From the NCBI GenBank assembly GCA_020637215.1, contig JACJWI010000003.1, forward strand, positions 337,997-401,996: a stretch of DNA of 64,000 bases, written 5' to 3'. The notes under the pieces were generated by a model. It searched no databases, was not told where the DNA came from, and saw only the letters and a list, made by a program, of their open reading frames with translations. Origin of the DNA: Microthrixaceae bacterium. Lineage in GTDB: Bacteria > Actinomycetota > Acidimicrobiia > Acidimicrobiales > Microtrichaceae. The position numbers and the translations under genes were made by a program. Below are positions 41,420-51,898 of the stretch, piece by piece. How positions within the stretch are numbered: position 1 is the first letter of the stretch; every line of letters starts with the position of its first letter.

Positions 41420-42700
41420 TCAGACCGCCGTGGGCTCGGGGGCGCTCCACACGCCGTCGAGCACCCGGTCGACGAACCCCGACACCTTGGCCGACCACAG
41501 GTAGCCGACGTGGTTGCCCGGGAACCAGCTGATGGTGGGACGCTCCCAGTGCTCCCACAGCGCGTGGGCCTGGGACGGGACCGCCATCCGGTCGCCGAGG
41601 CCGGCGAAGATGAAGCGACGGTCACGGGCGACGAGCGGCTCCATGGCCAACGGCGACACCACCCGGTGCACCACGTCCGCGTTGCCGTCCAGGATCCGGT
41701 GCTGCACCGCCCGCTCCCGCACGTGCGCGGGTGACTGGTGTCCGAACAGCGACGGCAGGTCGCTGACCGGGATCCCGGCGATGACGGCGTCGAGGTCCTC
41801 GACGAAGCAGCTCGTCAGCGCCGTCAGGTAGCCGCCCAGCGACACCCCGTACACCGACATCGCGACCGGGTCGCGGGTCCGCACCCAGCTGATCAGCCGC
41901 CGGATGTCCCACACCGACTGGGCCAGCGCGTGCACGGTGTTCATCAGGTCGAAGCTCAGGAACTCCTCGCCGCCCATCCGCGACGGCCGGCGACGACCGT
42001 GGACCGGCAGGACGATCGCGGCCACGTTCCAGCCCAGCTCGTGGTGCAGGTGCGGGGCCCGGAAGGTGATCATGTCGGCGAACGGGGCGCCGGTGCCGAA
42101 GCCGTGGATGGCGATCACCCACGGCCGGGGCTCACCGGGGTGCTCCAGCACCCACGCCGAGGCGGTCCGGTTGGCCTCGAACGCGGCCCAGCGCGCTGCG
42201 CCCGGCTCCTGTGCCCGGGGCTCGAACCCGCTCGGCCAGTGGATCCGGTGGTAGCTCTCCCCCAGCGCCCAGCCCCCGGTGCGGGCGACCTCGGTCAACT
42301 CCGGCGGGTCCCGGTGGTAGCTGCGGGGATCGGTGATCCACCCCTCGGACTCGTAGAGCTCCCGGGCGTCGGCCAGCTCGGCGGCCAGCCGCTCGTAGTC
42401 GGCCCGGCGGGGGAAGCGGCTCGGCCCCTGGACCAGGGCGATGATCGCCTCGTCCATGGCGACGTGCGCGAGCAGAGAGGCCGAGATCCGGGCCTGGGGT
42501 GCTCCGGGCAGTCGGGCCGCCTCGTTGAAGATCGACTCGAGCGCCCACCGCCCGGTGCGCGGCAGGGTCGTGGTCAGGCGGGCCAGCGGCAGGCGGGCCA
42601 GGTGCTTCTCCCAGCGCTTGAGGACGGTGATCGATCCGGCCGGCTCGAGCGGGAGCTCGGGCAGGTCCAGGTCCTCGGTCGGGATCTCGGCCGCGGTCAT
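41420..42700 (-). CDS. Alpha/beta hydrolase coupled to a wax ester synthase
   Basis: The 426-residue protein has the nucleophile elbow SVYGVSLGGYLTALTS, the oxyanion region PWVIAIHGFGTGAPFAD and a probable catalytic His in WFPGNHVGYLWS. The first 150 residues are a helical extension. The ATG start overlaps the stop of the WS/DGAT gene (ATGA), so the two are made together. A lipase or esterase acting on storage lipid is plausible but not shown. There is no signal peptide. Confidence 0.82.
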   Translation of the reverse strand: MTAAEIPTEDLDLPELPLEPAGSITVLKRWEKHLARLPLARLTTTLPRTGRWALESIFNEAARLPGAPQARISASLLAHVAMDEAIIALVQGPSRFPRRADYERLAAELADARELYESEGWITDPRSYHRDPPELTEVARTGGWALGESYHRIHWPSGFEPRAQEPGAARWAAFEANRTASAWVLEHPGEPRPWVIAIHGFGTGAPFADMITFRAPHLHHELGWNVAAIVLPVHGRRRPSRMGGEEFLSFDLMNTVHALAQSVWDIRRLISWVRTRDPVAMSVYGVSLGGYLTALTSCFVEDLDAVIAGIPVSDLPSLFGHQSPAHVRERAVQHRILDGNADVVHRVVSPLAMEPLVARDRRFIFAGLGDRMAVPSQAHALWEHWERPTISWFPGNHVGYLWSAKVSGFVDRVLDGVWSAPEPTAV

Positions 42701-44253
42701 CGTGGGGTCCCCTCGGGCAACTCGGCGCCAGCATCGTCATCGGCATCGTCATCGGCATCGTCATCGGCATCGGCGTCGCCACCGGCATCAGCGCCAGCAT
42801 CGACATCGACATCGACATCGGCGTCAGCCGTCGATTCCCGGCGGGCGAGCTCCTCCTCGGCCGCAGCGCGCAGCGCCGCGATGCCGGCGACGATCCCGTC
42901 GGCGAGGTCCTCGACGTCGGGGGCGATGTCGGGGCAGGCGATCACGCCGATGTCCATGTTGCCCATGGTGGACAGCACCGTGATGTTGAGGCCGGCCCCC
43001 TCGATCAACGGCCCGAACGGATAGACGCCCTCGAGCCGCGCTCCGGCGACGTACAGGGGGATCGGCGAGCCGGGCACGTTGGAGATCACCACGTTCTGGA
43101 TGGGCGCCAGGCGCTCGGCCAGACCGGCACGGCTGTAGAGCCGGCTGGCCAGGTTGAACAGCGCCGGCGGGGTCAGCTCGGTGACGTCGCCGATCATGTC
43201 GGCGCCGATCGCGCCGTGCGCCTCCTTGGCGTCACGGGTCTCGAGCTGCACCGACCGCAGCTGCTCGACCGGGTCGGCCAGGTCGGTCGGGAGCCGCACG
43301 AACATGTCCGACACCTGGTTGACCGCCCCCGTCTCGGCGGTCTGGCCGTGCACCGACACCGGCACGCTGGCGAGCAGCGGCCGGCGGGGAACGTCACCGC
43401 GCTCGGCCATGTAGCCCCGGAGCGCCTGGGAGCAGGCGGCCAGGAACACGTCGTTGACCGTGGTCCCGAACACGTTCTTGACGAACTTGCAGTCCTCGAG
43501 CGCAGCGGTGGCGAACGCGACCGAGCGGCGCGGGGTGAGCGAGTGGTTGAAGAACGTGCGGGGGGCATCGAAGGGCCGGGCCATCAGCGCGGCGTCGTCG
43601 TCACCGAACACCGCCTGGCTCAGCCGACCGACCGACGCGGCGGCCCGACCGAAGGACCGGAACACCCGAAGGGGGTCCATGGCCCGCGACACGACGGCGT
43701 CGGCCATCAGCCGCAGCGACGACGGCAGGCGTCGGGGGTGGAACGGAACCGGTTCGGAACGCGGCGGACCGGGTTCGGGGGTCAGGTCGACCAGGTGCGC
43801 CATCAGGTCGGTCCCGGTCACGCCGTCGACCGCGACGTGGTGCATCTTGGTCACGAGCGCGATCCGGTCGCCCTCGACGCCCTCGACGACCACCATGTCC
43901 CACAGCGGCCGGGACTGGTCGAGCGGCTCGGAGGCGTGGTTGCCGACGAACAGCGCCAGGTCCGCCATCCGACCGGGGGCGCGGAGCCGGTGGCGGTGCA
44001 GGTGCGCGTCGAGGTCGAAGTTCGGGTCGTCGACCATCACCGGGTGGTCGATGCCGAGCGGTACCCGCAGCAGCCGGTGCCGGAACATCGGGATCAGGTG
44101 CAGCCGCTCCACCACGTGGTCACGGAAGCGCTCGAAGCTGTAGCCGCCCTCCATCGTGGACGGATCCAGGATCATCACCCCGCTGACGTGCATGTGCACG
44201 ACGGGGTTCTCCATGTAGAGGAACGAGGCGTCGGCGCCCTTCAACCGTGACAT
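42697..44253 (-). CDS. Wax ester synthase/diacylglycerol acyltransferase (WS/DGAT)
   Basis: This enzyme makes triacylglycerol or wax esters from acyl-CoA at the membrane. The catalytic motif is LVTKMHHVAVDGVTG (HHxxxDG) near residue 138; NVPGSPIPLYVAGARLEGVYPFGPLIEGAGLNITVLS near residue 400 is the second family block. The ATG at 44253 (MSRLKGADASFLYMENP) has GAGAGG at good distance; an ATG three codons upstream is less likely. The C-terminus carries an Asp/Ala tail of about 35 residues encoded by a short tandem repeat (42725-42825), not usual for the family. Confidence 0.93.
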   Translation of the reverse strand: MSRLKGADASFLYMENPVVHMHVSGVMILDPSTMEGGYSFERFRDHVVERLHLIPMFRHRLLRVPLGIDHPVMVDDPNFDLDAHLHRHRLRAPGRMADLALFVGNHASEPLDQSRPLWDMVVVEGVEGDRIALVTKMHHVAVDGVTGTDLMAHLVDLTPEPGPPRSEPVPFHPRRLPSSLRLMADAVVSRAMDPLRVFRSFGRAAASVGRLSQAVFGDDDAALMARPFDAPRTFFNHSLTPRRSVAFATAALEDCKFVKNVFGTTVNDVFLAACSQALRGYMAERGDVPRRPLLASVPVSVHGQTAETGAVNQVSDMFVRLPTDLADPVEQLRSVQLETRDAKEAHGAIGADMIGDVTELTPPALFNLASRLYSRAGLAERLAPIQNVVISNVPGSPIPLYVAGARLEGVYPFGPLIEGAGLNITVLSTMGNMDIGVIACPDIAPDVEDLADGIVAGIAALRAAAEEELARRESTADADVDVDVDAGADAGGDADADDDADDDADDDAGAELPEGTPR

Positions 44254-44298
44254 CGGCCCCATCCTCTCAGACCCGGCGGCGCCATGGCCCGGTGCGGT

Positions 44299-45441
<1,143 letters not shown>

Positions 45442-45451
45442 GGTCCCGAGT

Positions 45452-45525
45452 GTCGCCGTCGGGCGCTCGCGGCGGCAAGCCGCGGCGGACTGCGGCACGC
45501 GACCGCGGCGAGCGCCGACGGCGAC
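45452..45525. promoter_or_regulatory. Large inverted repeat between mrp and the SufR-like gene
   Basis: GTCGCCGTCGGGCGCTCGC (45452-45470) pairs with GCGAGCGCCGACGGCGAC (45508-45525) apart from one extra base. It lies in the 117-base gap shared by the divergent mrp and regulator genes. An operator or an extended cruciform are both possible. Confidence 0.55.
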
Positions 45526-45546
45526 CGGCCGGCCGGAGCCCCGAAG

Positions 45547-45552
45547 TACCCT
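45547..45552 (+). promoter_or_regulatory. -10 box for leaderless SufR-like gene
   Basis: TACCCT lies exactly six bases before the GTG at 45559; the bases between (GGAGCC) are too close to serve as a ribosome site. Confidence 0.45.
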
Positions 45553-45558
45553 GGAGCC

Positions 45559-46263
45559 GTGGCCGCCATGAACCCGACCGAGTTCGCCTCGGCCGTCACC
45601 GCCATCACCTCCGCGTTCGGCGACCCGACCCGGCGGGAGATCTACCTGTTCGTCCACTCCTGCGACTCGGGGGCGACCGCGTCGGAGGTGGCGGAGCGCT
45701 TCGACCTGCACGCGAACGTCGCCCGGCACCACCTCGACAAGCTCGCCGCGGGCGGCTACCTCGAGATCACCACCGCCCGGGCCGCGGGTGGGGCGGGCCG
45801 GCCCTCGAAGCGCTACCTGACCGCCAGCGACGAGGTGAACCTGGACATCACGGTCCGCCACGACGACGTGATCATCGAGCTGCTCGGTCGGGCCCTCAAC
45901 GAGCTCGGCCCCGAACGGGCCGCCGCGCTGGCCGAGGAGGTCGGTGAGCAGTACGGGCGGACGATGGCGTCGGCCATGGGCACCCCGACCACCCGGTCGT
46001 TCCGCACGGCGCTGCACGCCGTCGCCGATGCCCTCTCCGCCCACGGCTTCGCCGCCCACGCCGAGAAGGAGGGCAATGCGCTCCGGCTGGTGACCGAGCA
46101 CTGCCCGTTCGGCGACGCCGCGGTCGAACATCCGGTCATCTGCGCGGTCGACCGAGGGATGGTCAAGGGCATGTTGGGCTCGTTGTACGGCGAGACCAGC
46201 GTCGAGGTGCGGTCGTCGCTCCCCGACGGCGACGACCACTGCGTCACCGCCTTCGCCGAGTGA
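45559..46263 (+). CDS. SufR-like winged-helix regulator
   Basis: The 234-residue protein has an ArsR/DeoR-like winged helix (FGDPTRREIYLFVHSCDSGATASEVAERFDLHANVARHHLDKLAAGGYLEI) and a C-terminal domain with cysteines in VTEHCPFGDAAVEHPVICAVDRGMVKGML and DDHCVTAF. These could hold an Fe-S cluster as in SufR. It overlaps the cysteine desulfurase gene by GTGA and faces mrp. It probably controls Fe-S assembly genes. An ATG four codons in (45568) is an alternative start. Confidence 0.8.
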   Translation: MAAMNPTEFASAVTAITSAFGDPTRREIYLFVHSCDSGATASEVAERFDLHANVARHHLDKLAAGGYLEITTARAAGGAGRPSKRYLTASDEVNLDITVRHDDVIIELLGRALNELGPERAAALAEEVGEQYGRTMASAMGTPTTRSFRTALHAVADALSAHGFAAHAEKEGNALRLVTEHCPFGDAAVEHPVICAVDRGMVKGMLGSLYGETSVEVRSSLPDGDDHCVTAFAE

Positions 46264-47465
46264 CCGTGCCGGCCGACACGTCGGCTTCGGAGGCCGCTAG
46301 CGCCGGTTCCCAGATGCGGCGCGCCTACCTGGACCACGCCTCGACCTCCCCGCTGCGGCCCGCGGCCGCGGACGCGATCCGGGATGCTCTCGACGCCGGA
46401 CCCGCGGGCCCGCTCGCCGGTGACCCCGGCCGCATCCACCAGGAGGGCATGGCCGCCCGGGTGGCGCTCGAGCAGGCACGCGACGCCGTCGCGGCGGCGT
46501 TCGGGGCGCGGGGCCGCGAGGTGGTGTTCACCTCGGGTGCCACCGAGTCGATCGCGGCGGCCACCTGGGGGGCCCGGGCCCGGCACGCTGACCGTCACGG
46601 CGCCGGCTCGCCGGGTCACGTCGTGGCGGCCGCGGTCGAGCACTCGGCGGTGCGCGAGTGGGCGGCGAGGGGCCCCGCGACGGTCGTCGGCGTCGACGGC
46701 ACCGGCCGGGTCGACCCCGAGGAGCTGCTCGACGCGGTGACCGAGGGGACATGCTTGGTGCACCTCCAGTGGGGGAACCACGAGGTGGGCACCCTCCAAC
46801 CGGTCACCGAGGTGGTGGCCGCGTGCCGCGAGCGCGGCGTGCTGGTCCACGTCGACGCCGCCCAGGCCGCCGGCCAGGTGCCGGTCGACTTCGGGGCGCT
46901 GGGTGCGGACCTGATGTCGATCTCGGGCCACAAGTTCGGCGGCCCGACCGGGACCGGTGTCCTGCTCGTGCGTCGCGGCGTGCGGGTCCCGCCCCTGGTG
47001 GTGGGCGGCGACCAGGAGCGTGCCCGCCGGGCCGGGGTCGAGAACGTCCTCGGCGCGATCGGCCTGGCCGCCGCGGCGACCGAGGCGGCCGCGGCAGAGC
47101 CGCGGGCCCGGATCCTCACCGGGCGGATCCGGGACTGGGCGGCGGGCGACGGCGCCAGAGTCGGCATCGAGGTGGTCGGCGCCGCCGCCGAGACGAGCCT
47201 GCCGCACATCGTGTGCCTGACCTTCCCGGACGTGGAACCGCAGCCCGTGCTGCTCGGACTCGACGCGGCCGGTGTGTCGGTGCACTCCGGGTCGTCGTGC
47301 TCGTCGGAGTCGCTCGAGCCGTCTCCGGTGCTCGAGGCGATGGGGGTCGACGCGCAGCGCTCGCTGCGGGTGTCGGTCGGCTGGTCGAGCACCGTCGAGG
47401 ACGTCGACCGCTTCCTCGACGCCCTCCCCCGGGTCCTCGACGGGCTCCGGTCCCTGCGGACCTGA
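46260..47465 (+). CDS. Cysteine desulfurase (NifS/IscS family)
   Basis: This PLP enzyme takes sulfur from cysteine for Fe-S clusters or tRNA thiolation. The 401-residue protein has VFTSGATESIAAA, HVDAAQAAGQVPVDFGALGADLMSISGHKFGGPTGTG with the PLP lysine near 224, and the mobile loop cysteine in SVHSGSSCSSESLEPSPVL near residue 346. It is a class I (NifS-type) enzyme. The GTG overlaps the regulator stop codon. The first 18 residues are an extra non-conserved stretch; a later start at MRRAYLDHAST is possible. Confidence 0.92.
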   Translation: MTVPADTSASEAASAGSQMRRAYLDHASTSPLRPAAADAIRDALDAGPAGPLAGDPGRIHQEGMAARVALEQARDAVAAAFGARGREVVFTSGATESIAAATWGARARHADRHGAGSPGHVVAAAVEHSAVREWAARGPATVVGVDGTGRVDPEELLDAVTEGTCLVHLQWGNHEVGTLQPVTEVVAACRERGVLVHVDAAQAAGQVPVDFGALGADLMSISGHKFGGPTGTGVLLVRRGVRVPPLVVGGDQERARRAGVENVLGAIGLAAAATEAAAAEPRARILTGRIRDWAAGDGARVGIEVVGAAAETSLPHIVCLTFPDVEPQPVLLGLDAAGVSVHSGSSCSSESLEPSPVLEAMGVDAQRSLRVSVGWSSTVEDVDRFLDALPRVLDGLRSLRT

Positions 47466-47499
47466 CCCGGCCGTCACCCCCGTCCGCCAGACTGGTCCG

Positions 47500-48114
47500 G
47501 TGAGCCGACCGCATGTGATCTTCGACCTCGACGGTGTGTTCCGCCACTGGAACGACGACGAGCTCGACGAGGTCGAACAGGCCTTCGGCCTTCCCCCACG
47601 GACGATCCTGACCGTGGCGTTCTCCCCCGAGCTCGGTCCCGACGCGGTGACCGGACGGCTGACGTTCCCCCAGTGGATGACCGCCATCCGGGCCCGGATC
47701 ACCGACGAGTTCGGGACCGAGGTGCTCGGAGCGGTCGACGAGTGGGAGGCGAACGTCGGTCGGGTCGACCCCGAGATGCTCCAGCTGCTGCGAGCCACGC
47801 GGGAGCGCGCCACGGTGTCGCTCCTGTCGAACGGCACCACCCGCCTGCGCCGCGACCTGCACGTGCTCGACCTGCTCGACGAGTTCGACCACGTCTTCAA
47901 CACCGCCGAGATCGGGATCGCCAAACCGGACCCCGACGTGTTCCGCCTGGTCTGCTCCGAGCTGTCGGTGCACCCGACCGACGCCCTCTTCGTCGACGAC
48001 CTGGCCGTCAACGTCGACGGCGCTCGTTCAGCCGGTCTGCGCGGCCACCGTCACACCGATCACGACAGCACCCGGGCGTTCCTGGTCGCCCAGGAGATCC
48101 TGGCCAACCCCTGA
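47500..48114 (+). CDS. HAD-family hydrolase
   Basis: The 204-residue haloacid dehalogenase-like protein has motif I VIFDLDGVFRHW, motif II SLLSNGTT, motif III lysine in IGIAKPDPDVFRL and motif IV ALFVDDLAVNVDGARSAGL. A helical cap lies between motifs I and II. Phosphatase activity is likely; the substrate is unknown. The start is GTG 47500, six bases after CAGACT, consistent with a leaderless mRNA. Confidence 0.88.
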   Translation: MSRPHVIFDLDGVFRHWNDDELDEVEQAFGLPPRTILTVAFSPELGPDAVTGRLTFPQWMTAIRARITDEFGTEVLGAVDEWEANVGRVDPEMLQLLRATRERATVSLLSNGTTRLRRDLHVLDLLDEFDHVFNTAEIGIAKPDPDVFRLVCSELSVHPTDALFVDDLAVNVDGARSAGLRGHRHTDHDSTRAFLVAQEILANP

Positions 48115-48174
48115 GCTACCTTCACCGCAGCGCCGGAGGGGGTCCGGCCCGGAGGGATCGCAGGGAGGGACCGC

Positions 48175-51100
48175 ATGGCCGTCCTCGGGAGCCGACACCG
48201 TCGCCGACCGGGTACCGCTGTGCTGCGCGCCGCGGTCGCCGTGATCGCCGTGATCGTGGTCGCGGCGTCGTGCACGCCGACCGCGCCGTCGACCGCGCCG
48301 GGCAGCACCACCACCGTCCCCGACCGACGACCGGCGGTGTCCCACGGCACCGACCCCGGACCGCTGGACTGCGCCGCGTGGCGCTACGACGGACTCGGCG
48401 CGGGACCGCTCCCCGCCGAGTGGGACCCCGACGACAGCCGCTACGGCTCGTTCCGCGAGGAGGGTGCGGCCAACTCGCCGCACCGGACGTGCGGGCAGAT
48501 GGGGGCCGCTCTCGACCTGGCGTGGGCGCTCGACCGGGGTCGACCCGACGTGGTCATCGCCGTGCTCGACTCCGGCATCGAGTGGCGCAACCCGCAGGCG
48601 ATGGCGGATCTCGCCGACCAGGCCTACCTGAACCGGGCCGAGCTGCCCCCGCCCGCCAGTGCTGTCGATGCGGCCGGCGCCGATCCCTACGACCGCAACG
48701 GCGACGGCCGGTTCTCCGTGTCGGACTACGACGGCGACCCGCGGGTCACCGACCGCAACGACAACGAGATGCTCGACCCCGAGGACCTGATCCTGACCCC
48801 GGAGTTCAACGACGGCGTCGACGCGGACGGCAACGGCTGGGTCGACGACATCTCGGGCTGGGACCTGTTGCACGACGACAACGACCCGCTCGACGACGTC
48901 GACTACGGCCACGGCACGGGCGAGGCCCGGGACTCGACCGCGGCGCACGACGGCGACGGCGCCGTCGGGACCTGCCCCACCTGCGTCCACCTGCCGGTGC
49001 GGGTCTCGGACTCGTTCATCGCCGACGGCGGCCGGTTCGCCGCCGGCGTCCTGTTCGCCCTCGACTCGGGGGCTGACGTCGTGCAGGAGGCGTTGGGGGC
49101 GATCAACAACCCGCCGCAGGCCCAGGCCGCGATCGACGCCGCCTGGGAGCGGGGGGTGCCGGTGGTGGCGTCGATGGCCGACGAGCAGTCCCAGCACGCC
49201 AACCTGCCCGGCGCGCTGTCGCACACGATCCCGGTCAACTCGATCACCGAGGGCGCCGGTCCCCTCGGCGACCTGGCCCGCCTCGCCACCGGCCGGCGCG
49301 ACGGTCTCGCCCTCAACGGGTGCACCAACACCGGAGGCATCGCCTGGGTGACGGTGCCGAGCAGCGGCTGCTCGTCGGAGGCCACCGGCAACTCGGCGGG
49401 GATGGTCGGGCTGATCGAGTCCACGGCCCGCAACGCCGGGCTGACCCGCCACCCCGACCTGGTCGCCGCCGGGCTGCACGGCCCCCACGACAACGTGCTG
49501 TCCTCGTCGGAGGTCGCGCAGGTCCTGCGCGCCACGGCCGACGACGTCGACTTCTCCACCCCGGCCGCGCCGGACCCGGCCAACGAGGACGTCGACGACC
49601 TCGGCCAGCGCCGCTTCCCCACCGTCCGGGGTTGGGACGCCACCACCGGGTTCGGCCGCGTCAACGCCTACGAGGCGGTGCGATCGGTCAGCCTCGGAGT
49701 GGTCCCTCCCGAGGCCGATCTGACCGGCCCGGACCGATTCGGCCTGCTGCCCACGACCGGGAGCGTCGATGTCACCGGCCGGGTCGCGGCGGTGCGCTCG
49801 TCGTCGTTCTCGTACCGCGTCGAGTGGAGCGCCGGGCTGCAGACCGCCCCCTGGCCCGCACGCGACGACTGGCACGTGGTGGCCGAGCGCCACGGGCTCG
49901 ACGCCCCGGTCGACGGTCGGCTCGGATCGCTGGATCTGGCCCGGGTGGCCGCCGAGCTTCCCGGCGGCGCCCAGGGCCCACCCCGCGCCGCGGACGGCCG
50001 GCCGGACCCGGACCGCTTCACGGTGCGCGTGCGGGTGGTGGTCACCGACGCCGAGGGCCGGGTCGGCATCGACCAGCGCCACGTGATGGTGCACGACGAC
50101 CCGGACCGCCGGGCCGTGCCGACGGTCCCCGGTGCGGGGGCGTCGAGCCCGGCCTTCGCCGACCTCGACGCCGACGGCGCGGCCGAGCTCGTCCTCGCCG
50201 GCGACGACGGCGTCGTGCACGCCCTTCGCGCCGACGGGACCGAGGCGCCGGGCTGGCCGACCCGCACCGGGACCGCCCCGTTCTGGCACGCCGGTTCGAC
50301 AACAGCCCGGGCCGCGGGGGTGATCGCACCGGACCGTGCCTCGGGGATCGGAGCCCCGGCCGTGGCGGACCTTGACGGCGACGGATCGCCCGAGGTGGTC
50401 GTGGCCGATCTCGAGGGGTCGGTGCACGTGTTCGGCGCCGACGGCTCGGTCCGGGCGTCGATGTCGAGCGACCCCCGCTTCAGCCGGGGCGAGGCGACCG
50501 ACGAGCGCAACCGGATGAAGCGCGGCTTCGTCGGCGGCGCCGCGCTCGGCGACCTCGACGGCGACGGCGCGCTCGACGTCGTGGCCGCCGCGATGGACCG
50601 CCACGTCTACGCCTGGCACGCCGACGGCTCCCCGCTGGCCGGGTTCCCGGTGCTCGTCGTCGACCCGGCCCAGGTCGACGACGTCGACGCGGACACGCAC
50701 CACGTCACGTTCCGCAGCCCCGGCGCCACCGGTCAGGGCGGCGAGATCGTGGCCACACCCGCCCTCGGCGACCTCGACGGCGACGGCCGGCCCGAGATCG
50801 TGATCGGGACCCAGGAGCAGTACGACGAGCCCCCCGCCGTGTTCCCCGGTCTCGGGCTTCCCGGCCAGAGCGGCAACACCCGGCTGTTCGCCATCTCGTC
50901 GTACGGGACCGGGCACCCCGCCGGCGCGGATCGGTCCGCCGCCCATCCCGACGACCGCGCCTACCTGGCGGGCTGGCCGGTCGCGCTGCCGATGTTCCTG
51001 ACCGCGGTGCTGCCGACGATCGGCGACGGGGTGGCGACCCAGGCTGCGATCGGCGACGTCGACAGCGACGGGGCGGTCGAGGTGGTCGCCACCTCGGTCA

Positions 51101-51777
51101 GCGGCCAGACGATGGTGCTCGACGCGGACGGCCGCAGCCCCTACGGCCGTCCGTTCGGCGTGCAGCTCGCGCTGAACTGGCTGGGGGCGGTGCCACCCGG
51201 AACCGACAGCAGCGACACCGCCGCGCTGACCAGCGCGTTCGGTGGAGCAGCGATCGGTCGTCTCGACCCCGACGTCCCCGACGGCGGGAGCGGTCCGGGG
51301 TTGGACGTGGTCGTGCCGACCACCGGCGCGGGCCGAGCCCTCGACACCCTGTTCGCCAACGACCAGCCCGGCGACCCGCAGCTGACCGCCTGGTCCGGCC
51401 GTGACGGAGCCATCCGGCCGGGCTTCCCACGCGTCACCGCGGACGTCGCCTTCTTCGTCACCCCTGCCATCGCGGACGTCGACGGCGACGGGTCCGACGA
51501 GGTGGTCGCAGCGAACGGGGTCCAGATGCTCGACGCCTTCCGCGGCGACGGCACGCCACCGTCGGGATGGCCCAAGCTGACTGGCGGCTGGGCCGTGGGC
51601 ACCCCGGCGTTCGGTGACTGGGACGGCGACGGCCGCGGCGACGTGGCGATCACCCGCCGGGACGGCCACCTCCTGGTGTGGCGGGTGCCGACCCGTGCCG
51701 ACGCCCTCGGCGACTGGATCCGCTTCGGGGGCAACGACCGCAACGACGGCACCCCGTCGCTCGGATCCAACGGTTGA
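48175..51777 (+). CDS. Lipid-anchored S8 subtilase with FG-GAP/VCBS-type repeats
   Basis: The 1200-residue precursor has a lipobox VAASC (Cys33) and a Thr/Pro-rich linker. The subtilase domain has Asp132 in VVIAVLDSGIE, His246 in DYGHGTGEARDST and a candidate Ser407 in SEATGNSAGMVGLIES. The Ser motif differs from the usual GTSMAAP. Calcium-binding-like inserts (DRNGDGRFSVSDYDGD, DADGNGWVDD) sit between Asp and His. Residues 660-1200 carry repeated DLDGDGxxEVVV-type units as in beta-propeller FG-GAP proteins. The protein is anchored outside the cell. The start has AGGGAGGG upstream. Confidence 0.87.
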   Translation: MAVLGSRHRRRPGTAVLRAAVAVIAVIVVAASCTPTAPSTAPGSTTTVPDRRPAVSHGTDPGPLDCAAWRYDGLGAGPLPAEWDPDDSRYGSFREEGAANSPHRTCGQMGAALDLAWALDRGRPDVVIAVLDSGIEWRNPQAMADLADQAYLNRAELPPPASAVDAAGADPYDRNGDGRFSVSDYDGDPRVTDRNDNEMLDPEDLILTPEFNDGVDADGNGWVDDISGWDLLHDDNDPLDDVDYGHGTGEARDSTAAHDGDGAVGTCPTCVHLPVRVSDSFIADGGRFAAGVLFALDSGADVVQEALGAINNPPQAQAAIDAAWERGVPVVASMADEQSQHANLPGALSHTIPVNSITEGAGPLGDLARLATGRRDGLALNGCTNTGGIAWVTVPSSGCSSEATGNSAGMVGLIESTARNAGLTRHPDLVAAGLHGPHDNVLSSSEVAQVLRATADDVDFSTPAAPDPANEDVDDLGQRRFPTVRGWDATTGFGRVNAYEAVRSVSLGVVPPEADLTGPDRFGLLPTTGSVDVTGRVAAVRSSSFSYRVEWSAGLQTAPWPARDDWHVVAERHGLDAPVDGRLGSLDLARVAAELPGGAQGPPRAADGRPDPDRFTVRVRVVVTDAEGRVGIDQRHVMVHDDPDRRAVPTVPGAGASSPAFADLDADGAAELVLAGDDGVVHALRADGTEAPGWPTRTGTAPFWHAGSTTARAAGVIAPDRASGIGAPAVADLDGDGSPEVVVADLEGSVHVFGADGSVRASMSSDPRFSRGEATDERNRMKRGFVGGAALGDLDGDGALDVVAAAMDRHVYAWHADGSPLAGFPVLVVDPAQVDDVDADTHHVTFRSPGATGQGGEIVATPALGDLDGDGRPEIVIGTQEQYDEPPAVFPGLGLPGQSGNTRLFAISSYGTGHPAGADRSAAHPDDRAYLAGWPVALPMFLTAVLPTIGDGVATQAAIGDVDSDGAVEVVATSVSGQTMVLDADGRSPYGRPFGVQLALNWLGAVPPGTDSSDTAALTSAFGGAAIGRLDPDVPDGGSGPGLDVVVPTTGAGRALDTLFANDQPGDPQLTAWSGRDGAIRPGFPRVTADVAFFVTPAIADVDGDGSDEVVAANGVQMLDAFRGDGTPPSGWPKLTGGWAVGTPAFGDWDGDGRGDVAITRRDGHLLVWRVPTRADALGDWIRFGGNDRNDGTPSLGSNG

Positions 51778-51898
51778 GCAGAGCTCTCGGCCACTGCCGG
51801 ATCGATCGCTCGTCGGGTTCCACCCGAGCCGCGGGCCGCGGTTACCGTGACGGCGATGGGCCGACCCCCCGCGGACCTGACGTGACGGTGCACCGCCG

